This document shows, in pieces, positions 1-9,027 of a stretch of 64,000 nt of DNA. Under the pieces are notes generated by a model. The model was given only the letters and a program-made list of their open reading frames with translations. It had not been told where the DNA came from and ran no database searches. Origin of the DNA: JABDLO01 sp041749255 (GTDB lineage Bacteria; Bacteroidota; Bacteroidia; Chitinophagales; Saprospiraceae). Position 1 is the stretch's first letter; the number at the start of each line of letters is the position of its first letter. Made by a program: the position numbers and the translations under genes. The DNA is taken from assembly GCA_041749255.1 (NCBI GenBank), contig JBGTBR010000089.1, forward strand, positions 78,065-142,064, in the 5' to 3' direction.

Positions 1-1
1 T

Positions 2-886
2 ACTCAACTTTTCAAACCAATGAATGCATACAGAATGGGAGGAGCTCAAAATAAAAATGTGAAAGGAGCAGGAATCAACCATCCTGGGGGAGTCATGACT
101 TATTTTTATGTCAAAGACTACGATAAAGAAGATGATACTATATCCTTGACCTATTTCGATAATATGGGAGAAGTCATTCGTACCTACTCTACACACTCCA
201 AGGAAAGTGGTGAAAAACTGGAAGTTAAAGAAGGGTCTAACTTATTTACATGGAACATGGCTTATCCGGAAGCTAAACGGTTTGACGGAATGATCATGTG
301 GGCAGGTTCTATGGCTGGTCCAAAAGCCATTCCAGGCACTTACACGGTGGCCTTAAAAAGAAATGGAGACCGCTGGGTCGAGGAATTTAACATTGTACAA
401 AATCCTAACTCTGAATCTACACAGGAGGAAATTGAGTCACAGTTTGACTTTATCATGTCTGTAAATGATAAAGTCAGCGAAGCGCATCAGGCCATTTTAG
501 ATATCCGATCTCTGCGAAATCAGATTTCATCATACACATCAAAAACTGATGATGCTGACATTAAGGCTTATACAGGTAAAATGGACAGTATTATGACTGC
601 TGTGGAAGAAGCTTTGTATCAAACCAAAAACAAAAGCGGTCAGGATCCTCTGAACTTTCCTATAAAATTAACCAATAAATTAGCTGTGCTCAATTCACTA
701 ACCCAAATGCGAACCAGCGATTTTCCTCCAACTCAAGCTGCCATATCAGTGCGAAATGAAATGATATCAAAAATAAATGATCTACTTAAATTATTTTATG
801 ATGTAAAAGAAAATATGGTACCGGAATTAAATAATTTGATAAAGTCCAAAAAATTAGATATTATTGTGCTGGAAGATCAAAAGTAG
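2..886 (+). CDS. VPS10/sortilin-like 'glycosyl hydrolase', C-terminal part (5' truncated by window)
   Basis: The reading frame is open from base 2, so the gene begins upstream of the window; about 294 C-terminal residues are present. The visible segment matches the C-terminal portion of the exported beta-propeller proteins of Bacteroidota that are annotated as glycosyl hydrolases or VPS10/sortilin-like: an immunoglobulin-like strand region with HPGGVMTYFYVKD, a 'GEVIRTYST' strand and the NMAYPEAKRFDGMIMW...GTYTVALK block, followed by a helical tail of about 150 residues. The propeller itself lies outside the window, so the enzymatic role cannot be judged; the family name does not prove hydrolase activity. 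It is followed by a good rho-independent terminator, so it is the last gene of its transcript. The family call rests on recognised sequence pattern only. Confidence 0.75.
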   Translation, partial: TQLFKPMNAYRMGGAQNKNVKGAGINHPGGVMTYFYVKDYDKEDDTISLTYFDNMGEVIRTYSTHSKESGEKLEVKEGSNLFTWNMAYPEAKRFDGMIMWAGSMAGPKAIPGTYTVALKRNGDRWVEEFNIVQNPNSESTQEEIESQFDFIMSVNDKVSEAHQAILDIRSLRNQISSYTSKTDDADIKAYTGKMDSIMTAVEEALYQTKNKSGQDPLNFPIKLTNKLAVLNSLTQMRTSDFPPTQAAISVRNEMISKINDLLKLFYDVKENMVPELNNLIKSKKLDIIVLEDQK

Positions 887-947
887 ATAATTAATTATTG
901 GGCATAATTTGTTCAAATTAAAATAAACATTAAAGCCAGCAATTATA

Positions 948-979
948 AGCACTTGCTTCAGAGCAGGTGCTTTTTTTTT
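948..979 (+). terminator. Rho-independent terminator after the VPS10-like gene
   Basis: A 9-bp stem (AGCACTTGC / GCAGGTGCT, one G-T wobble) with a 6-base loop is followed directly by nine T residues. It lies about 60 bases after the stop codon of the upstream plus-strand gene. Confidence 0.85.
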
Positions 980-1038
980 ATAATAATAGGAATCTTTAGT
1001 GTAGATAAAAAATATCATTTAATCAAATTCACCTGATC

Positions 1039-1059
1039 TAAAAGCGTTTACAAAACGCT
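1039..1059 (-). terminator. Possible terminator after gltD
   Basis: A perfect 7-bp inverted repeat (AGCGTTT-3-AAACGCT) lies 15 bases downstream of the gltD stop codon. On the minus strand it is followed by TTTTA, a short U tract, so it is a weak terminator candidate for the glnK-amt-gltBD series. Confidence 0.5.
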
Positions 1060-1074
1060 ATCTGAAAATTAGAG

Positions 1075-2550
1075 CTATGTTTCAAAAACATTTAATTCTT
1101 TCGATTTTATTTCCCAACCATTGTCCGTTTCTTTTTCGGGCAGCAACATCTTATGTATTTGAAATGCAGCTTCTCTCCCTTCAGATATGGCCCAAACTAC
1201 CAGTGACTGACCTCTGCGCATATCGCCAGCAGCAAATATTTTGGGATTACTGGTTTGAAAGTTAATGGTATCTATGTTTCCACGAACATCGAGTTCAACA
1301 CCCAGATCATTCAGCATTTGACTATGCTCAGGATGCAAAAATCCCATAGCCAGAAATACAAGGTCACACGGCAGAACCTCCCTGCTGCCTTCCACTTCCC
1401 GAAAACCAGATTTTTTCAATTTTTTGTCATATTCCCAAATCACTTTTGCGACTTCTAATCCTGAAAGTTTTTTATCATCATTTTGGTGAAAAGCGGTCGT
1501 CATAATATTCCATTCTCTGATACACCCTTCTTCATGCGAGGAGGAGGATCGCAAAATCATAGGCCACTGTGGCCATGGGTTGTCTGCTGATCTTTGGTTG
1601 GGAGGCATAGGCATGATCTCAATTTGTGTTACAGAAGCCGCTCCAAGCCGGTTAGAAGTCCCAATGCAATCTGATCCGGTATCCCCTCCCCCAATAACAA
1701 CGACATGTTTTCCCATTACTTCAATACAATCATTGATCTCATCCCCGGCAATTCGCCTGTTGTTCTGCTCAAGGTATTCCATGGCAAAATATATTCCCTG
1801 ACTATTGCGACCCGGTATTTGTAAATCTCTTGCTACTGTACTTCCTCCTGCCAGAAGTATGGCATCGTACTCTACAATTAATGTGTCAACTTTTACATCT
1901 TTGCCGACATGGGCATTGCATTGAAATTCTATTCCTGACTTTTGCATAATGTGCAAACGACGATCTAAAACCCATTTTTCAAGTTTAAAATCGGGAATTC
2001 CGTATCTCAATAATCCTCCAGCTCTGTCATTTCTTTCAAATACATTGACCAGATGACCTGCTTTATTTAGCTGATCTGCAGCGGCCAGACCCGCAGGACC
2101 TGATCCTACAATAGCTACTTTCTTTCCAGTCCTAACTGGTTGATCTGCTTTTATCCAACCCTCAGAATAGGCTCTTTCTATAATCGATTTTTCTATCCAT
2201 TCAATAGTAACAGGATCCCGGTTTATTCCCAGGACGCAAGATCCTTCACAGGGTGCAGGACAGATTCTTCCCGTAAACTCAGGAAAATTATTGGTACTTT
2301 CCAATATAAGGTATGCACTATGCCAATCCTCCCGATATACTGCTTCATTAAACTGTGGAATAATGTTTCCCAATGGGCACCCGGAATGACAAAAAGGAAC
2401 TCCACAATCCATACATCTGGTTGCTTGCTTCTCTACACTTACATCACCGTTTTCAAAAGGGATTTCTTTCCAATCATTGAGTCTACTTTCAACATCTCTA
2501 TTCCTGGGTAAGCTTCTTTCGTATTTCATAAAACCTTTGATATCTGCCAT
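1075..2550 (-). CDS. gltD: Glutamate synthase small subunit (GltD)
   Basis: NAD(P)H-dependent electron-input subunit of glutamate synthase, which passes electrons to the large subunit for glutamate formation from glutamine and 2-oxoglutarate in the cytoplasm. The 491-residue length is normal for the family. Near the N-terminus are the [4Fe-4S] cysteine groups CMDCGVPFCHSGC and CPAPCEGSCVLG; then a FAD-binding GSGPAGLAAA motif at about residue 150, an NADPH-binding GGGDTGSDC motif near residue 290, and the C-terminal AAGDMRRGQSLVVWAI block. A GTG codon directly precedes the ATG at 2550; ATG is preferred because the protein then starts MADIKGF as expected. The start abuts the gltB stop codon, so the two are almost certainly translated together. 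Confidence 0.97.
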   Translation of the reverse strand: MADIKGFMKYERSLPRNRDVESRLNDWKEIPFENGDVSVEKQATRCMDCGVPFCHSGCPLGNIIPQFNEAVYREDWHSAYLILESTNNFPEFTGRICPAPCEGSCVLGINRDPVTIEWIEKSIIERAYSEGWIKADQPVRTGKKVAIVGSGPAGLAAADQLNKAGHLVNVFERNDRAGGLLRYGIPDFKLEKWVLDRRLHIMQKSGIEFQCNAHVGKDVKVDTLIVEYDAILLAGGSTVARDLQIPGRNSQGIYFAMEYLEQNNRRIAGDEINDCIEVMGKHVVVIGGGDTGSDCIGTSNRLGAASVTQIEIMPMPPNQRSADNPWPQWPMILRSSSSHEEGCIREWNIMTTAFHQNDDKKLSGLEVAKVIWEYDKKLKKSGFREVEGSREVLPCDLVFLAMGFLHPEHSQMLNDLGVELDVRGNIDTINFQTSNPKIFAAGDMRRGQSLVVWAISEGREAAFQIHKMLLPEKETDNGWEIKSKELNVFET

Positions 2551-2553
2551 CAC

Positions 2554-5500
2554 TTATACTTTTTGCATTTGAAAAGTGTCTTGCCCTGCCATTGCCTTCT
2601 TTGCCAAAATATTTTTGTATTCCTTTGGCATCACTTTGATAAATAATAGGCTTTTAGTCTCCCAATCAGATAAAATTTCCAGAGCTGTCATGCTACCAGT
2701 AAATTGAAAGTGATTTCTTATCCATTTTCTGAGTTCTGCTAAATCTGTTTTATCCGGGTTTTCTATTAAGACCATTTCCTTATTGCAAGTCAGAAAAAAG
2801 TCCTTGTGAGGCTGGAAAAGGTAAGAGATACCTCCACTCATTCCCGCTGCAAAGTTTCGTCCTGCAGGTCCAAGTACAATAACCCGTCCACCTGTCATAT
2901 ATTCACAACCATTGTCACCTATTCCTTCTACAACTGCTATTGCTCCACTATTTCGTACACAAAACCGATCTCCTGCCATTCCTCTTATAAATACTTCGCC
3001 GGATGTAGCACCGTACAATGCTACATTGCCGAGAATAATATTTTCAGAAGGATCTAAAATGGCATTTCGGTCAGGAACAACAATGATCTTCCCTCCACTG
3101 AGTCCTTTGCCCAGATAATCATTTGCATCTCCTTCCAAAGTTAATGTTAACCCACTGGCTGCAAAAGCGCCAAAACTTTGCCCCGCTGAACCTCGGAATC
3201 GAAAAGAAATGGAATCCTCCGGCATGCCTTCTTTGCCGTATTTTTTTGTTATTTCATGTGATAGCATAGTACCAACTGCCCTGTCTGTACTTTTTACATC
3301 AAAAATGCTATTGATACTGATTTTATCCTTTATCGCCAGTTCTGCGTATTGAATGAGTTTACGGTCAAGTACATGTTCTATGCCATGATCCTGTTGTCTG
3401 TTATTAAATTCCGGCAACCCCAATGTATTGGGCTCTTTATACAGAATGTGGTCAAAGTGGACACTTTTCCACTTCCAATGGTGAAGGTCTTTACGAACGC
3501 GGATCAGGTCGGATCTTCCCACAAGTTCATTTATGGTTCGAATACCCAATGAGGCCATTATCTCTCTCAACTCCATCGCCAGAAAGGTAAAATAATTAAC
3601 CAGGTGATCTACCTGACCAGAAAACTTTTTTCTCAGATCAGGATCCTGAGTGGCGATGCCTACCGGACAGGTGTTTAGGTGACATTTTCGCATCAAAATA
3701 CATCCTTCTACGACCAATGCAGCAGTGGCTATTCCCCACTCCTCAGCACCCAGCATGGTGGCAATAGCCAGATCTTTTCCTGTTCGCAACTGGCCATCTG
3801 CCTGAATAGTAACCCGATCCCGCAAGTGATTTTTAACCAATGTTTGATGGGTCTCTGCCAGACCCAGTTCTAAAGGAAGGCCGGCATGTCGTATGCTACT
3901 TAAGGGGGAAGCACCGGTTCCTCCATCTGCTCCGGATATAAGGATATGATCAGCATGTGCTTTGGTGACTCCGGATGCGATGATACCCACCCCTGCTTTT
4001 GACACCAGTTTAACACTGATCCTGGCGCCTGGATTAGCATTTTTTAAATCAAATATGAGTTGAGCCAAGTCTTCAATAGAATATATGTCGTGATGTGGGG
4101 GTGGTGAAATCAAACCCACTCCAGGAGTACTATGTCTAACCCTGCCGATCCACTCATCCACTTTATGCCCTGGTAATTGCCCACCTTCTCCGGGTTTGGC
4201 CCCCTGAGCCATTTTGATCTGAATCTCATTGGCATGCGCCAGATAATGGATAGTCACACCAAATCTGCCTGAAGCCACTTGCTTGATCGCTGACGAGAGG
4301 TTCTCACCATCAGGGCCAGGGATGTAACGGATTTCGTCTTCACCTCCTTCTCCACTATTTGATTTCCCTCCAATTTTGTTCATCGCAATGGCCAGAGTGG
4401 TATGGGCCTCATAACTGATAGAGCCAAAAGACATAGCGCCGGTGGCAAATCGTTTCATGATTTCATTTAAGGGTTCCACTTCTTCTATGGAAATGGGAGT
4501 AATGCCCGATTTAAATTCGAAAAATGAACGCAGAGTACAGGCCTTCTTCTCCTGATCATTTATAGCTTTTGAATATTTTTGGAAAATACTAAAATCGGCC
4601 TTAGATGTGGAGTATTGCAAAAGATGAATAGTAGTGGGGTTAAAATGATGGTATTCTCCATTTCCCTTATACTGATATATCCCTAAATCCGGTAGTGTAT
4701 CTAAGTTTTTAGAAAAACCGGCCTTGTGTTTGACAAGCTGCTCTTTTGCCAGCATATCAAAAGTCATACCTCCTATTCTGGATACGGTATAAGTAAAACA
4801 TTTATCAACCACAGAGGAATGAATTCCCAAAGCCTCAAAAGTTTGAGAAGCTTTATATGATGCCAAAGTAGATATACCTAACTTGGACATGATTTTTAAT
4901 AAACCCTTTTCAACCGCTTTAATATAACTGGAAATAGCTTCTCCGACCGATTCAACCTTTTGCTCCTCAATAACTTCGTATGCAAGATAGGGGTAAATCG
5001 CATCTGCACCAAAAGAAAGCAATGTAGCAAAGTGGTGTGTTTCCCAAATGTCTCCTCCTTTTATTACAATCGATACATCTTTTCTTTTACCCTCATTGAT
5101 CAGGTGCTGGTGTACAGCTCCACAGGCCAATAAAGTGGGAATAGCCGCTTTCGTTTCTTCAATATAAGAATTGTCCAGTATTAAAATTTTAATCCCTTGA
5201 TTTACCCATTGCAATGCCCTGTAACACAAAGTATCGATCGCATTTTCTAACTCTCCGTGGTTTTCATCTGCATTAAATAAACAGTTAATTTTTTCAACCT
5301 GAAGATCAGCAGTACTTTTGATTTTATTAAAGGATTCTTTCGTCAGGATAGGTGATGATAATAAAAGTCTGAACGTTTCACTCTCAATGCTGCGATGCAG
5401 TTTTATAGCCGGCCCCAAAAAAGTAGTCAAAGACATAAAAACGCGCTCCCTTAAAGGGTCTATAGGTGGATTGGTAACCTGTGCAAATTCTTGTTTAAAA

Positions 5501-7056
5501 TAATGTGAAACGTGTTGAGCCATAGTAGAAAGAACCGGAAGTGGGATGTCAGCTCCCATAGAACCCGTAGGTTCACCTCCTTCTTTACCCATAGAAGATA
5601 GTATTATGTCAGTATCTTCCCGGTTCAGTCCAAAGGCCGTTTGGTATTTAATCCCATTTTTGTTTTTATCTCTGCCATTTAGTCCAATATTCGGCACAGG
5701 TAAATCGTCAATATGTCTTGTGAACTTGCTAACCCATTTAGCATACCCTTCCTGATTAAAAATGGTATTTTTTATATCTTCGTCCAGCTCAATTTCACCT
5801 TTTTCAAGATCGGCTATCAAAATCATTCCGGGACGAAGTCTACCTTTGGATTTGACCATTTGGGGGTCAATGGGTAACACGCCTGATTCAGAAGCTAAAA
5901 CCAACAAGTGATCGGTAGTGATCGTAAATCTCGAAGGTCTCAATCCATTCCGATCCAGTGTTGCACCCAATATTCGACCATCAGTGAAACAAATGGAAGC
6001 CGGACCATCCCAGGGCTCCATAACCATCTCATGAAATTGATAAAACATTTTCTTTTGTTGATCGGCCAAAGGATCTTCATGCCAGGCTTCAGGAATCATC
6101 ATCATTATGCTATGGGGTATAGAGCGACCATTCATCACCAGGTATTCCAGTACATTATCGAAATTACCACTATCAGAAAGATGCGTATCACAAATGGGTG
6201 TAATTTGATACAGCTCCTCCTTTGAAAAATAATCTGATTGCAGATTTTTTTCTCTGGCACGCCAATTATTTGTATTTGAGCGAATGGTATTGATCTCTCC
6301 GTTATGGGCAATCATTCTGAACGGTTGAGCCAGTTTCCATTTAGGAACTGTATTGGTAGAAAATCGTGAGTGGATCAAAGCTACTCCTGAATTGTACAAT
6401 GAATGAGTAAGATCAAGATAGTAGGTTCTGAGTTGCCTGGCAGTCAATTGACCTTTATAAACAATAGTTCTGGTAGAAAATGAACAAATATAGAAATCGT
6501 CCTTTAGCCCGGGGAATTGGTTATATACCCTTTTAGAAATGATATTTCTGAGCATGAAGAGCTTTCTGTCTGGATCCATGTTATGGTCTTGCTCTTTAGC
6601 ACGAACGAAAACTTGTTCCATGTCAGGTTCGGCCTGACGCGCAGAAAGCCCCAGCTCAGAATGGTCCGAAGGGACACATCTGTAAAAAATCACATTAAAG
6701 CCAAATTCTTCTGATGTCAAAGAAATAATCTCTTTGCATGCTTTTTTATCATTTTTGTCTCGGGGCAGGAACAAAAATCCTACTCCATAACTTTCTCTTT
6801 CGCCCAGGGTAATACCTTGATCTTTGAGCTCTTTTTCAAAAAGATCATGAGGAATGTGAGTCAAAATACCTGCTCCGTCTCCCGTGTTTTCCTCATATCC
6901 ACTTGCTCCTCTGTGTTCCATGTTTTCAAGCATGGTCAGTGCCTGGTCGACCAGCCTATACGACCTTTCTCCTTTAAGGTGAGCAATCATTCCAATGCCA
7001 CACGATGATTTTTCCATCTGTGGAACATACAGTCCATTCATTTTCATAGTCATCAT
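2554..7056 (-). CDS. gltB: Glutamate synthase large subunit (GltB)
   Basis: Large subunit of glutamate synthase, 1500 residues, full length. It hydrolyses glutamine in an N-terminal class II amidotransferase domain and channels ammonia to an FMN/3Fe-4S synthase domain. The nucleophile cysteine of the CGIGM motif sits at about residue 19 and would be exposed by removal of a short propeptide. The FMN/synthase part shows the GEGGEDE, PPPHHDIYSIEDLAQL and SGADGGTGASP blocks, and CHLNTCPVGIATQDP supplies cysteines of the iron-sulfur cluster. The C-terminal 'GXGXG' beta-helix domain (GLSGGKIIV, GNVALYGATSG, GMAGDRF) is complete. It is preceded by amt with a 76-base gap and followed directly by gltD, which makes a nitrogen-assimilation operon. 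Confidence 0.98.
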   Translation of the reverse strand: MMTMKMNGLYVPQMEKSSCGIGMIAHLKGERSYRLVDQALTMLENMEHRGASGYEENTGDGAGILTHIPHDLFEKELKDQGITLGERESYGVGFLFLPRDKNDKKACKEIISLTSEEFGFNVIFYRCVPSDHSELGLSARQAEPDMEQVFVRAKEQDHNMDPDRKLFMLRNIISKRVYNQFPGLKDDFYICSFSTRTIVYKGQLTARQLRTYYLDLTHSLYNSGVALIHSRFSTNTVPKWKLAQPFRMIAHNGEINTIRSNTNNWRAREKNLQSDYFSKEELYQITPICDTHLSDSGNFDNVLEYLVMNGRSIPHSIMMMIPEAWHEDPLADQQKKMFYQFHEMVMEPWDGPASICFTDGRILGATLDRNGLRPSRFTITTDHLLVLASESGVLPIDPQMVKSKGRLRPGMILIADLEKGEIELDEDIKNTIFNQEGYAKWVSKFTRHIDDLPVPNIGLNGRDKNKNGIKYQTAFGLNREDTDIILSSMGKEGGEPTGSMGADIPLPVLSTMAQHVSHYFKQEFAQVTNPPIDPLRERVFMSLTTFLGPAIKLHRSIESETFRLLLSSPILTKESFNKIKSTADLQVEKINCLFNADENHGELENAIDTLCYRALQWVNQGIKILILDNSYIEETKAAIPTLLACGAVHQHLINEGKRKDVSIVIKGGDIWETHHFATLLSFGADAIYPYLAYEVIEEQKVESVGEAISSYIKAVEKGLLKIMSKLGISTLASYKASQTFEALGIHSSVVDKCFTYTVSRIGGMTFDMLAKEQLVKHKAGFSKNLDTLPDLGIYQYKGNGEYHHFNPTTIHLLQYSTSKADFSIFQKYSKAINDQEKKACTLRSFFEFKSGITPISIEEVEPLNEIMKRFATGAMSFGSISYEAHTTLAIAMNKIGGKSNSGEGGEDEIRYIPGPDGENLSSAIKQVASGRFGVTIHYLAHANEIQIKMAQGAKPGEGGQLPGHKVDEWIGRVRHSTPGVGLISPPPHHDIYSIEDLAQLIFDLKNANPGARISVKLVSKAGVGIIASGVTKAHADHILISGADGGTGASPLSSIRHAGLPLELGLAETHQTLVKNHLRDRVTIQADGQLRTGKDLAIATMLGAEEWGIATAALVVEGCILMRKCHLNTCPVGIATQDPDLRKKFSGQVDHLVNYFTFLAMELREIMASLGIRTINELVGRSDLIRVRKDLHHWKWKSVHFDHILYKEPNTLGLPEFNNRQQDHGIEHVLDRKLIQYAELAIKDKISINSIFDVKSTDRAVGTMLSHEITKKYGKEGMPEDSISFRFRGSAGQSFGAFAASGLTLTLEGDANDYLGKGLSGGKIIVVPDRNAILDPSENIILGNVALYGATSGEVFIRGMAGDRFCVRNSGAIAVVEGIGDNGCEYMTGGRVIVLGPAGRNFAAGMSGGISYLFQPHKDFFLTCNKEMVLIENPDKTDLAELRKWIRNHFQFTGSMTALEILSDWETKSLLFIKVMPKEYKNILAKKAMAGQDTFQMQKV

Positions 7057-7132
7057 AAAAATAGTTCATTGTACAAAGGGTATAATGGTTTGACCATTCC
7101 AGCCCTCAGCATTCAAAAGTCAATTCATCTCA

Positions 7133-8413
7133 TCATTCTACAGCCATATCATAAGCAACATTTACTGTTCCGGAATAAGCTTCCATTTCGTGTTCTGTTA
7201 TATCAAGTCCTCTGAGTTCCTGTTCTTCACTCACCCTGATACCAGATACCTTTTTTATCAAATAAAAAGTACCAAATGAAAACGAAAAGGTAAAAACACC
7301 GATGGCAGCTATGCCGGTTATCTGAGCCAGCAATTGTCCTAAACCAGCCTGAGAACCTATTAATCCAACGGCTAATGTACCCCAGATACCACATACCAAA
7401 TGAACGGAAGTAGCACCAACCGGATCGTCCAGTTTAATACGATCAAATATGACTACTGCCATAGGAATCAAAGCACCTGCCACCAACCCAACTAATATGG
7501 ATTGTCCTGGTGTCATGAGGTCAGCCCCGGCAGTAATACCAACAAGACCACCTAATATGCCATTTAAAACCATAGATAAATCATAAGATTTGAAAATTGA
7601 GCGAGCTACAAAAAATGCCCCAATTGCTCCAGCAGCTCCAGCTAAAGCTGTTGTGACAAATACAAGTGATACAGCTCCCGGATCAGCAGAAAGCACAGAG
7701 CCACCATTAAAACCAAACCACCCAAACCAAAGTAAAAAAACACCAAGTGTTGCAAAAGGCATACTATGGCCGGGAATAGGTACTACTGAACCATCACTTC
7801 GATACTTACCTCTCCTGGCTCCTAATAGTATAATACCTGCCAAAGCTCCCCATCCACCCACTGAATGGACGATTGTAGATCCGGCAAAATCATAAAACCC
7901 AAGAGAATCAAGCCATCCTCCACCCCATTTCCACATGCCTGTCATCGGATAACAAATGGATACAAATACCGTACAAAATAAAAGAAACGGCATGAGTTTT
8001 ATTCTCTCAGCCACTGCACCCGAAACTATTGTACAACAGGTAGCAGCAAACATAGCCTGAAAAATAAAATCTGTATAATAGGTATACTGGCCTTCAGCAT
8101 ATAAAAGCAGTCCGTCATCCCCTGCGGGTAGATTTAATCCAAAATCTCCTATACCAAATTTAGCAACAAGTCCCACTAAATTTACATCCGGATACATAAG
8201 ATTAAAACCACAAAACCAATAAGTTATTAACCCAATGGCGATAATCATGCAATTTTTAAAAAGGATGTTCACAGCATTTTTTTGCCTGACAAATCCTGTC
8301 TCAAGAGCTGAAAATCCCAGGTGCATGACAAAAACCAATACCGTAGCTACAAGTATCCATAAATTATTTACAACAAAAAGCGATTCATTCATCCATTCCT
8401 GATTTTGATACAT
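7133..8413 (-). CDS. amt: Ammonium transporter (Amt)
   Basis: Inner-membrane ammonium channel of the Amt/Mep/Rh family, 426 residues with about 11 predicted membrane helices. Family signatures visible include FWLLFW-like helices, the DFAGSTIVHSVGGWGALAG segment that carries the conserved aspartate and the start of the pore, GGSVLSADPG, and a late helix with VHLVCGIWGTLAVGLIG that carries a pore histidine. The cytoplasmic C-terminus contains the regulatory RGLDITEHEMEAY motif through which P-II proteins act on Amt. It starts 4 bases after the stop codon of the P-II gene, the classical glnK-amtB pairing. It should supply ammonium to the gltBD products encoded just downstream. Confidence 0.96.
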   Translation of the reverse strand: MYQNQEWMNESLFVVNNLWILVATVLVFVMHLGFSALETGFVRQKNAVNILFKNCMIIAIGLITYWFCGFNLMYPDVNLVGLVAKFGIGDFGLNLPAGDDGLLLYAEGQYTYYTDFIFQAMFAATCCTIVSGAVAERIKLMPFLLFCTVFVSICYPMTGMWKWGGGWLDSLGFYDFAGSTIVHSVGGWGALAGIILLGARRGKYRSDGSVVPIPGHSMPFATLGVFLLWFGWFGFNGGSVLSADPGAVSLVFVTTALAGAAGAIGAFFVARSIFKSYDLSMVLNGILGGLVGITAGADLMTPGQSILVGLVAGALIPMAVVIFDRIKLDDPVGATSVHLVCGIWGTLAVGLIGSQAGLGQLLAQITGIAAIGVFTFSFSFGTFYLIKKVSGIRVSEEQELRGLDITEHEMEAYSGTVNVAYDMAVE

Positions 8414-8417
8414 TTAT

Positions 8418-8756
8418 TTATAAAGCTTCCTCATTTCTTTTTGATGTACGTATGCTAATGACTTCCTCAATATGAGTTACTATTATTTTTCCATCGCCTA
8501 TCTCTCCCGTATAAGCCGCTTTGCGTATGTGTTCAACTGCGTGTTCAACCTGATTGTCCGGAAGAATAATTTGTATCAAAAGCCGGGCAATGTATCCCAC
8601 ATCATATACCGCTCCCCTGTAAACTACATGTTCTCCTTTTTGCTTTCCAAAACCCTTGACTTCAGTAAAAGTGAAGAAGTTAATATCCGCCTCGCTTAAG
8701 GCAGCCTTCACCTCATCAAATCTCGAGGAACGAATGATAGCTTCAATTTTTTTCAT
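8418..8756 (-). CDS. glnK: Nitrogen regulatory protein P-II (GlnK/GlnB type)
   Basis: Small trimeric signalling protein of 112 residues that senses 2-oxoglutarate and adenylate nucleotides and gates its partner ammonium channel. The start MKKIEAII, the TEVKGFGKQKGE segment before the T-loop and the C-terminal TGEIGDGKIIV motif are canonical. Both T-loop tyrosines known from E. coli GlnB, Y46 and Y51, are present, so uridylylation is possible in principle, although no modifying enzyme is seen in this window. Its pairing with amt, 4 bases apart, marks it as a GlnK-type regulator of that channel. It is the first gene of the glnK-amt-gltB-gltD series, so its upstream 270-base gap should hold the operon promoter, although I found no clean consensus there. 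Confidence 0.96.
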   Translation of the reverse strand: MKKIEAIIRSSRFDEVKAALSEADINFFTFTEVKGFGKQKGEHVVYRGAVYDVGYIARLLIQIILPDNQVEHAVEHIRKAAYTGEIGDGKIIVTHIEEVISIRTSKRNEEAL

Positions 8757-9027
8757 ATTATTGACATATACAGGGGTAACTTCATTATAGCTTCAATATC
8801 AGGTATCACACACCGGACAAAGGCCGGAGAGTAAAAGGATTGTAAAAATTTTTATCATATGTTTAATTATATTTTAAGAGAATCCATTTATTCATACATT
8901 TATATACAAGTATAATAATCATTAGTAGTCCGGACTTTAATAAATGAACTAAAATTGTGATTGACAAGGAAGAGTATTTTATTCATATTAATTTGATTAT
9001 CAAATAATTATTTTATATTTTTTTGTT

